From assembly GCA_021789565.1 (NCBI GenBank), contig JAJYJL010000061.1, positions 1-14,056 on the forward strand: DNA of 14,056 nucleotides, written 5' to 3'. The stretch's first letter is position 1, and every line of letters begins with the position of its first letter. The DNA comes from Acidobacteriota bacterium (GTDB lineage: Bacteria > Acidobacteriota > Terriglobia > UBA7540). The position numbers were made by a program, and so were the translations under genes. Below, one piece after another: positions 7,947-14,056 of this stretch. A model generated the notes under the pieces. That model was not told the DNA's origin, did no database searches, and was given only the letters and a program-made list of their open reading frames with translations.

Positions 7947-8706
7947 GAACTTCAAAGGACCAATTGACAGGGAAGGATATACGCCATCCCCTCAGGCCAA
8001 TCTACTGCCCGGCATAGACCTGGCGATGTTCGAAAACGATCTTCGACGCGGGGACGGCAATGAGTTGAGAAAGAAGTTCCGGGCGGTCCATTCGTCGGCT
8101 GCTCTAGCGGTGAACTGCTTCGCGCCATTCAAAGGCGCGCCTAGCGACCTCGTTCTGCTGGGGAAAAAAGGAGCGGAACGGCTGGAATTTGAGCGGCCGC
8201 TACCGATCTTCCGAGGAGGCACTCCGCCCAACATTGACGTCTGGATTGAACGTGACGGCGATATAGTCGCGGTTGAGTCCAAGCTCTTGGAATATCTGGC
8301 CCCGAAGCAGCCGACTTTTTCCGATGCTTATGAGAGGTTGAAGCCACCAAAAAGCGAATCATGTTGGTGGCGCGTATATCAACAAGTCAAGCGTGACGGT
8401 CCGCAACTATTGGATCGGGCTCAGTTAATCAAACACTACCTTGGCCTGAATGAATTCCGGAGAAAGAATCCCCAAAGTCCCAGGCCAACGCTGCTGTACA
8501 TCTTCTGGGAACCACAGAATTGGCATGACGTGGACGAGTGCAAACAACATCGGGATGAACTCAAAACCTTTGCTGATGCGGTTTCAGATTCACAGATTTT
8601 GTTTCGCTGGACGACCTACAACGACTTGTGGGAGGAATGGGCTAACTACTCTCACCTCTTGGCTCGCACGCAGTGCTTGAGGACGCGTTACCAAGTGCGT
8701 ATTTAG
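7909..8706 (+). CDS. PD-(D/E)XK restriction endonuclease-like protein (PGN_0703-like)
   Basis: From the GTG at 7909 the product is 265 residues. I chose this start because GGAG at 7898-7901 sits seven bases upstream, and because protein-like sequence begins here; the longer open frame to 7600 lies inside the peptidase gene and is spurious. The N-terminal part has GDGNEL (E52) and HSSAALAVN (61-69), typical of the PGN_0703-like nuclease family. The catalytic core is IDVWIERDGDIVAVESK, with D110 and E123-x-K125, which matches the D...ExK signature. A following aromatic segment (SCWWRVYQQVKRDGPQLLD) and a helical C terminus fit the family. It is predicted to cut DNA, probably as a stand-alone endonuclease without a specificity subunit. 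No partner methyltransferase is present in the window. Confidence 0.8.
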   Translation: MTITSRAKIELLKNFKGPIDREGYTPSPQANLLPGIDLAMFENDLRRGDGNELRKKFRAVHSSAALAVNCFAPFKGAPSDLVLLGKKGAERLEFERPLPIFRGGTPPNIDVWIERDGDIVAVESKLLEYLAPKQPTFSDAYERLKPPKSESCWWRVYQQVKRDGPQLLDRAQLIKHYLGLNEFRRKNPQSPRPTLLYIFWEPQNWHDVDECKQHRDELKTFADAVSDSQILFRWTTYNDLWEEWANYSHLLARTQCLRTRYQVRI

Positions 8707-8739
8707 ACCCGAACGCTACGTCGCCTCTGCTTGGTAGCT

Positions 8740-9540
8740 ATGACAACCTCCAACAATTTTCCAATGTTCGACCGCTACGTCGGAATTGATTATTCAGGTG
8801 CCGAAACTCCGACATCGAGCCTAAAGGGGCTGCGAATCTACATGGCAGATCACGCATCTGTACCAACGGAAATTCTGCCGCCGCCTAGCCCTCGCAAGTA
8901 TTGGACGCGACGCGGTGTCGCCGAATGGCTGGTCGAGCGTTTAACGGAAGGGTGTCCAACGCTCGTCGGTATCGATCACGCATTCTCGTTTCCTGTGCTG
9001 TTTTTTGAGAAGTACGATCTCAAACATGATTGGCAAGCATTTCTCGACGATTTTCAACAGCATTGGCCCACCGATGATGACCGCACCTACGTGGATTTCG
9101 TGCGCGCGGGCGCCGTAGGAAATGGGAATGCCCGCTCCGGCAATTCGCGTTGGCGACGAATAACAGAAATCCGAGCTGGCCCAGCGAAGTCAGTGTTTCA
9201 GTTTGACGTACAAGGAGCTGTGGCCAAATCGACCCATGCGGGGCTGCCTTGGCTTCGTTTCCTCCGGCGGGAGTTGGGCGGTCGCGTCCATTTCTGGCCG
9301 TTCGGTGGCTGGGAACTTCCCTCGTCAGGATCGGTCATTTTAGAGGTCTACCCCTCTCTCTGGAACCGAGGGTTCGCACGCGAGGGGCGTGACGGTCACC
9401 AGCATGATGCCTATTCTGTCGCTGCGTGGTTGCGCCGTGCCGACCTGGACGGCACTCTCCCGGAATTCCTTAATCCAAGCTTGACACCCGCCGAACGCAA
9501 GGTGGCTCGGATTGAGGGTTGGATTCTGGGCGTAAAATGA
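8740..9540 (+). CDS. RNase H/RuvC-fold protein, DUF429-like
   Basis: This 266-residue protein starts its fold at once with YVGIDYSGA (D17), the first strand and acidic residue of RNase H-like proteins. Further candidates for the active site are D79 in LVGIDHAFSFP, E202 in VILEVYPSLW, and H222-D223 in GHQHDAYSVAAWLRRAD. This order (D, then E, then HDA near the end) is that of DUF429-like proteins in the RNase H superfamily. Family members are poorly characterised; nuclease or resolvase-like activity is an inference. The start is uncertain: TTG at 8731, ATG at 8740 and ATG at 8764 are all in frame and none has a clear ribosome-binding site. ATG 8764 would still keep the whole fold. It lies 33 bases after the PD-(D/E)XK gene, so they are probably co-transcribed. 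Confidence 0.75.
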   Translation: MTTSNNFPMFDRYVGIDYSGAETPTSSLKGLRIYMADHASVPTEILPPPSPRKYWTRRGVAEWLVERLTEGCPTLVGIDHAFSFPVLFFEKYDLKHDWQAFLDDFQQHWPTDDDRTYVDFVRAGAVGNGNARSGNSRWRRITEIRAGPAKSVFQFDVQGAVAKSTHAGLPWLRFLRRELGGRVHFWPFGGWELPSSGSVILEVYPSLWNRGFAREGRDGHQHDAYSVAAWLRRADLDGTLPEFLNPSLTPAERKVARIEGWILGVK

Positions 9541-9582
9541 AGGTCACGCGGTTGTCCGTCATTGAAGGCCAAACAGGATCGC

Positions 9583-10881
9583 ATGAAGACCAGCTTCCCA
9601 TTTTTGACCACCTATGATCCGCCAGGCACAAGCGAGGGTACGCTCGACCCGCTAGGACTCTACCAGATCGCCGACCAGCTGGGAGTGCAGTTAGTGCCGG
9701 CCGTGCGAGAGCGGATGCAGCGCATCCGGTTTCTGACTGCCATGGCGGTAGGTGCATTAGTCACGGAGGGGCTGGAGGATGATCCGCCTTTTCGCGATGC
9801 CGCCCCGCACCTTGTTTGGGAATGGCTGGTTGTCGAAGCGTTGGTACGCCGCAGAAGTGACGATTCGAGGCTCTGGGGCGTCCCAGGAACGAATGTCGCG
9901 CGGCGCGCCATAAACAACCTCGGCTATCTCGATGCGCGGAGCTACTTGAAGACTCCGCGAATCTTCGGCTTCAACGGCGTCTACAAACGGCTGGCTTTTC
10001 ACGTTGGTCTCGTAGATGTCCACTTGGGATCTGGGCTTTACGGCGAAGGGTTGGTGGATGCCTGGGCGCGCGACTCGGGACTGGGGAGACTCTCGGGAGC
10101 CCGTCCCACTTTCGACAACTGGACACGCGTGGTTCGTCGGAGCCTCGCGGAGAAGCCGCCCCGCACCAAACCCGGTTGGGGTAACGAAGGATGGGAAGAG
10201 TTGGCTACGGCGTTCACTCCTTCGGCATGCAAAGCCAAGGAAAAGAAGTATCTCCGCGATCTGCTACAAGCCGCGGATGACCGCCGCCTAGGTGCGTTGC
10301 CCGCGATTTGGCAGCTCCAGACCGGGTTCAAGGACGAGGAGTTTCAAGAGGAAGTTCTTCACAATCGTCTTGAGGAGCTGGAGCCGATTTACAAGCCACT
10401 GCTCGACTCCATCCGGGCTTACGAAGCTTTTGCACGCAGCCTTCAGGACGCGTTCGATGTGCTGAAAGCCGAAGCGGCACTTCGGGATGCGCAGGGTTTC
10501 GTCGTGACCGAGATCTCCCGTGATCCGGATTTCAAAAACAGCGTGGATGGCCTGCACAAGCGGTTCGAGACGGCACGCCAATCCCTGGGCGAGGTCAGCA
10601 TCGCCAACATCTCGCTTCAGAGTTTGTTCGATCAGCGTTTTGCCTGCTTTTCCGAGCCGATGGATGCGGGAGCTTGCGCGGTTGCGTTGTGCTCACACCA
10701 CGAAACCATCCAGAAGGGGAAGTCGGCCGACGGGAAGAGGGCATGGTTTGATCGTTTCAGCCAAGAGCGTATTTACATACGACACGCCTATCGCGAGCCC
10801 CGCCGCGAGATTAGGCCCGGCCGGTATGTTCATGACTACAGGGGGGCACCGATTCGACGTTTCTGGCAGGACCTGTCATGA
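9583..10881 (+). CDS. conserved-looking protein of unknown function, upstream partner of the PLD protein
   Basis: From the ATG at 9583, which has AGGA about five bases upstream, the product is 432 residues; an in-frame TTG at 9562 has no such site. I do not recognise a named domain. The N-terminal half is helical and basic (RERMQRIRFLTAMAVGALV, ~40-58), then HLVWEWLVVEALVRR and an aromatic-rich segment (RIFGFNGVYKRLAFHVGLVD). The middle is charged and helical. The C-terminal end carries HHETIQKGKSADGKRAW and finishes with HDYRGAPIRRFWQDL, the parts most likely to be conserved. No membrane segment or catalytic signature is seen. Its stop overlaps the PLD gene start as ATGA, so it probably works with that protein. 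DUF6361 proteins occupy a similar position beside PLD and helicase genes; relation to them is only a guess. Confidence 0.75.
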   Translation: MKTSFPFLTTYDPPGTSEGTLDPLGLYQIADQLGVQLVPAVRERMQRIRFLTAMAVGALVTEGLEDDPPFRDAAPHLVWEWLVVEALVRRRSDDSRLWGVPGTNVARRAINNLGYLDARSYLKTPRIFGFNGVYKRLAFHVGLVDVHLGSGLYGEGLVDAWARDSGLGRLSGARPTFDNWTRVVRRSLAEKPPRTKPGWGNEGWEELATAFTPSACKAKEKKYLRDLLQAADDRRLGALPAIWQLQTGFKDEEFQEEVLHNRLEELEPIYKPLLDSIRAYEAFARSLQDAFDVLKAEAALRDAQGFVVTEISRDPDFKNSVDGLHKRFETARQSLGEVSIANISLQSLFDQRFACFSEPMDAGACAVALCSHHETIQKGKSADGKRAWFDRFSQERIYIRHAYREPRREIRPGRYVHDYRGAPIRRFWQDLS

Positions 10882-12971
10882 GTAAGAGCGCACAAAGCGC
10901 GATGCTTGAACTTTGGCGGCCCCCCGAGGACTCGGGCGAACCAGTGGGATGCCTTGCGACCACCTTCACTTTCGCCCCCGGGCTTTTCGACGAGCAATGC
11001 TTGGCTCGGTTCCTGGAAATCGACTCGGAACCCAACCGCGAAAATCTGGCTTTTCTTCTGGAGCGTGAGACCCGGCTTGGCGGCGTCTATGCAGGCGTAC
11101 TCGTAGACCATACGCAGGCAGGCGTGGAGCACTCGCTACGTTGGGACATCCTTCCGGTACGCATTCAGGCTGCAAAACAACATGCCAAGGTCAGCCTTCT
11201 TGTATGGGCCCGACACATCCGGATCATCGTCGCCTCGGCTAACCTTACCGAACCGGGCTACCGAACCAATCAAGAAGTGGCCGGGACAGTGGAATTAACA
11301 CCGAAGAATGCAGATACCGATTTCCTTGAAGGGGTGGTCGCATTTTTGAGGAGCCTCCTGTCTTTCGTGCCGGGTGCTTCAGCAGGCACGCCCGAAGTCG
11401 GACGAGCCCATGAATTCTTGGGTCGGGCTGAGCGGCAGGTGAAGAACTGGGAGCTCACTCGGCGGAGGGGATCAATCCGCCAGAAACTTGTATGTACGCT
11501 TCCTGCCGCGGGATCCAAACAGGCACGCAGCAGTATCGAGGAAGCAGTCTGGGCCTGCCGGGGCCGGGGCGAATCGCCAAGCCGGGCGCAAGTCGCCTCT
11601 CCGTTCTTCGATTTTGAAGACGAGTCGAGCCGGGTGACCGCATCGCTCTGCAAGTTCATGGCCCGTGGGAGGGAGCGAGAGCTACGGTTCTGCGTGCCGG
11701 CCATTCACGACCGGGATTCGAAAACGCCCCGGCTTGCCGCGCCCAAATCGCTACTCCTGACGCCAAAATCCTACAATGGAAGCGCGGAATTCATGATGCT
11801 GCCGCAGATCGATGGCGACAAGAACCTGCGCCCGTGGCATGCAAAAATGCTCGCCCTGAAATCAGATACTTACTCGGCCCTGATGGTTGGTTCATCAAAC
11901 TTCACATCGGCCGGTATGGGCATTACACTGGCCAGGAACGCGGAAGCGAACCTCCTTACCATCGTTGACCGCGTGGAGTATGGACGGGAAGCTGGAGATT
12001 TGAAATCAGTATGGCCCGAGATGGACGCGGTCGTTGACCCCGAAACTGCAGAATGGTTGGGCGGGCTTCAGAATCAGGAGGAAGAGGAGCAGGCGCTCGC
12101 CTGTTCGCCCCCCGCCGGGTTCCTTTCGGCCACTTACATTGCCGGCAGCAACCGGCAAATTATCGTGCGACTCGATCCAGACCGTTTGCCCGTGGATTGG
12201 CGCATTTGCTCGTGCGGAGCTCAAGACCTGGAGTTGCTCTCTGCTTCCGCCTGGCACGAAAGGAGTGAACCGACGCTGGTTGAAATCGCGTGGGAACCCC
12301 TTCAACCGCCAATCAAGCTGCTCGTAACATGGGCGGACCAACAAGCCTTCCTGCCCCTCAATGTCAAAGACAGCCAAGAGCTTCCTCCCCCGGCGCAACT
12401 GGACCGAATGACAGCCGACGACATGCTTGGTATTTTGGCCGCCGCTGACCCGAGCGCTGCGTGTCGAGTATGGGCAAAACGACAACAGGCGCCTAAGATT
12501 TTCGATGAGGAAATGGACAGCGCTACACCCATTGACCTCGATCCTCTCAGACGCTATGACTTACAGGCTACCTTCCTGCACCGCGTTCGCCGTCGAGCGC
12601 GTATCTTCGCGCGGCTTCGTGAGAATCTTCAACGTCCCGTGTGGGGAGTTCAGGCACTGGCGTGGAGGCTACATGGCCTGATTGGCGTCGAGTCTCTCGC
12701 GGACCGGCTGGTTCATGAGTTTACAAACACCCAAGGCGTGGGTGACGAGGCGTTGCTGACGCTGGCCGATTTCCTGATTGTATTGCGTGAGGTTGATTAT
12801 AAGTCCAGTGACGGTTCACTCTCGAAAGCTGATTTCGATCAGGCTTTCCGTACCTTCATCGGAAACCTCGGCAACAAGCTTCAGTGGCAGGTCGAGGTGC
12901 ACCGCGGAAGCATCTCGGAAGACGTGATGCAGTTCTGGGAACGAGTCTTGGAACAATGCCAAGAAAGATAA
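10878..12971 (+). CDS. phospholipase D superfamily protein with two HxK motifs, Tdp1-like
   Basis: This 697-residue protein has two half-sites of a PLD/Tdp1 active site. The first is HAK at 102-104, followed by ASANLTEPGYRTNQE with N122 and E133. The second is HAK at 321-323 (RPWHAKMLALKSD), followed by GSSNFTSAGMG with N341 and, later, E356 in AEANL. In human Tdp1 the matching residues are H263/K265/N283 and H493/K495/N516; the 20-residue H-to-N spacing of the first site is identical. Residues ~400-697 form a C-terminal extension with no recognised domain. PLD-family DrmC is part of DISARM, and Tdp1 removes protein or nucleoside adducts from DNA ends; a nuclease or phosphodiesterase role acting on DNA is likely but inferred. 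It is coupled by ATGA to the upstream gene, and its 3' end overlaps the SNF2 helicase gene by 16 bases. Confidence 0.85.
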   Translation: MSKSAQSAMLELWRPPEDSGEPVGCLATTFTFAPGLFDEQCLARFLEIDSEPNRENLAFLLERETRLGGVYAGVLVDHTQAGVEHSLRWDILPVRIQAAKQHAKVSLLVWARHIRIIVASANLTEPGYRTNQEVAGTVELTPKNADTDFLEGVVAFLRSLLSFVPGASAGTPEVGRAHEFLGRAERQVKNWELTRRRGSIRQKLVCTLPAAGSKQARSSIEEAVWACRGRGESPSRAQVASPFFDFEDESSRVTASLCKFMARGRERELRFCVPAIHDRDSKTPRLAAPKSLLLTPKSYNGSAEFMMLPQIDGDKNLRPWHAKMLALKSDTYSALMVGSSNFTSAGMGITLARNAEANLLTIVDRVEYGREAGDLKSVWPEMDAVVDPETAEWLGGLQNQEEEEQALACSPPAGFLSATYIAGSNRQIIVRLDPDRLPVDWRICSCGAQDLELLSASAWHERSEPTLVEIAWEPLQPPIKLLVTWADQQAFLPLNVKDSQELPPPAQLDRMTADDMLGILAAADPSAACRVWAKRQQAPKIFDEEMDSATPIDLDPLRRYDLQATFLHRVRRRARIFARLRENLQRPVWGVQALAWRLHGLIGVESLADRLVHEFTNTQGVGDEALLTLADFLIVLREVDYKSSDGSLSKADFDQAFRTFIGNLGNKLQWQVEVHRGSISEDVMQFWERVLEQCQER

Positions 12972-14056
12972 GTGAGACCTACTCTCCGGCTCCCGATCTT
13001 ATCTTGGGCACGCAATTGAACGAGCGTGTCCCTAAGGCGGACCAACTGCGTCAGCGTGCTGAAGTGGACGAGGTCATGGGCCGCCTTTGTACCCAGCCGG
13101 GCGTGATTTTGGCGGACGAGGTGGGCATGGGCAAGACCTTCGTGGCGTTGGCGGTCGCCTTTTCCGTGGCTGACCGTAGCCCTCTCGGGCCTGTGATTGT
13201 CATGGTCCCTCCGAATCTGATCGACAAGTGGGAGCAAGACCTTAAGACCTTCTGCGAGCTCTACACGACGAATCGTTACCCACTCCGGAAAGACGTTGCC
13301 GCGAGCAAGGTCCCCCCTGCGCGGACTGTATTTCGCTACGGGGTGGCCCGGCACAGTGTGGAACTTATGAAACTGCTTGACGACCCGCGCAACGAGCGCT
13401 GTCACTTAGTCCTTTTGGCCCAAGGTGCCATGGGTCGCCGCCAGACTGACAAATGGGTTCGGCTCGCCCTCATCGCAGAGGCCTTGCGCCGTCACGGGCG
13501 AGGGAAAGCCAGCCGCCTGATTCAAGTGAAGAGCCAGATTCATCGATTCCTTGCTGAACTGCTGTGGGCGATCGGGGAGGAGAGGGCCCATGACTTGGGG
13601 GAGGAACTGTGGCAATGCCTTTTACGGACCGATCCCCAAGCGTGGAAGGAAACCTACAATAGTGCCGTTCGAGACGAAGGACGCCGTTTGCTCGACGATC
13701 CTGTTCCCAAGCCGGTCGTCCGGGCATTGAACCGAATCGAGCTTAAGCCACTGGCAGGGGCTCTCGAACGAATGCCCGTGCGGGCGCGAGGCGACAGTGC
13801 CCGGGTGTCGGCACGCGTAGGGGAGGCACGAAAGGCCCTGCGGATCGTCGAAGAGAACCTGTGGGTGAATCTCCTCGCAGAGGCTCATTGGCGATCTCCG
13901 CTTCTAGTGATGGACGAGGCCCATCACCTCAAGAATCCGGGCACCTCCCTCGCACGACAACTTCAGTCGGTCGATTCGATAGAGGATTTGCGGACCGGCG
14001 ACGGTGCCCTGGCCAACGCCTTTGATCGCATGTTGTTTCTGACCGCCACGCCTTTT
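12956..14056 (+). CDS. SNF2-type SF2 helicase, N-terminal part (truncated by window edge)
   Basis: The frame opens at ATG 12956, inside the end of the PLD gene, and is open for all 367 codons to the edge. Helicase domain 1 is complete: motif I ILADEVGMGKT (DEVGMGKT at 54-61), motif Ia VIVMVPPNLIDKWEQDL (~80-96), motif II DEAHH at 320-324 within LLVMDEAHHLKNPG, and motif III LTATPF at the last six codons. The DEAH variant, together with the LADEVGMGKT form, indicates a SNF2/RapA-like dsDNA translocase. Between Ia and II lie about 220 residues, longer than usual and rich in charged helices. Domain 2 lies outside the window. In DISARM class 1 the SNF2 helicase is DrmD; this one is comparable in role at most. 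It is tightly coupled to the PLD gene. Confidence 0.9.
   Translation, partial: MPRKISETYSPAPDLILGTQLNERVPKADQLRQRAEVDEVMGRLCTQPGVILADEVGMGKTFVALAVAFSVADRSPLGPVIVMVPPNLIDKWEQDLKTFCELYTTNRYPLRKDVAASKVPPARTVFRYGVARHSVELMKLLDDPRNERCHLVLLAQGAMGRRQTDKWVRLALIAEALRRHGRGKASRLIQVKSQIHRFLAELLWAIGEERAHDLGEELWQCLLRTDPQAWKETYNSAVRDEGRRLLDDPVPKPVVRALNRIELKPLAGALERMPVRARGDSARVSARVGEARKALRIVEENLWVNLLAEAHWRSPLLVMDEAHHLKNPGTSLARQLQSVDSIEDLRTGDGALANAFDRMLFLTATPF

Noticed and set aside
9562..9582. TTG start at 9562 for the 432-residue protein
   Set aside because: No ribosome-binding site precedes it, whereas ATG 9583 has AGGA at a usable distance.
30..14056. Calling the locus canonical DISARM, Druantia or BREX
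   Set aside because: No methyltransferase, BrxZ/PglZ or DruH-type protein is seen, and several genes do not belong to those systems; only the DUF1998, PLD and SNF2 parts are shared with DISARM.

Overview
The window is one compact, co-directional (+ strand) block of multi-domain DNA-transaction proteins. It looks like a large anti-phage or restriction-type defence operon, or part of a defence island. Base composition is moderately GC-rich (mid-50s percent by eye), with many ATGA stop/start overlaps, occasional non-ATG starts and Shine-Dalgarno-like sites. This fits a free-living Gram-negative-type bacterium, but nothing in the window fixes the phylum. There are no rRNA or tRNA genes, insertion sequences, CRISPR arrays or housekeeping genes.

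Layout from left to right: (1) positions 30-4604, a very large SF2 helicase of the DUF1998 (MrfA/DrmA-DrmB/DruE-like) type. It lacks its N-terminal ATPase half in this window and carries a Vsr-like nuclease domain near its C terminus. (2) 4601-6715, a UvrD/Rep-type SF1 helicase fused to an N-terminal RelE/ParE-like domain. (3) 6712-6876, a possible 54-residue small protein. (4) 6899-7780, a zinc metallopeptidase with HELGH, whose N-terminal half resembles the ssDNA-binding domain of ArdC antirestriction proteins. (5) 7788-7946, a possible second small ORF. (6) 7909-8706, a PD-(D/E)XK endonuclease of the PGN_0703-like type. (7) 8740-9540, an RNase H/RuvC-fold protein of DUF429-like appearance. 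(8) 9583-10881, a 432-residue protein I cannot name. (9) 10878-12971, a phospholipase D superfamily protein with two HxK motifs spaced as in tyrosyl-DNA phosphodiesterase (Tdp1). (10) 12956-14056, the N-terminal part of a SNF2-type helicase, which runs off the right edge.

The mix of a DUF1998 helicase, a PLD-family protein and a SNF2-like helicase recalls DISARM (DrmA/DrmB/DrmC/DrmD). The fusions, the extra UvrD-RelE helicase, the ArdC-like peptidase, the PD-(D/E)XK nuclease and the DUF429-like RNase H protein do not belong to canonical DISARM, and no DNA methyltransferase is visible. My inference is a DISARM-related but distinct array: three helicase/translocase classes would handle invading DNA, and up to four nuclease or phosphodiesterase modules would cut or process it. 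How self DNA is spared is not visible here.

At the left edge the helicase frame is closed by a TGA at 9-11, while a different frame is open to the edge. The first gene may therefore be frameshifted, or its ATPase half may be encoded separately.
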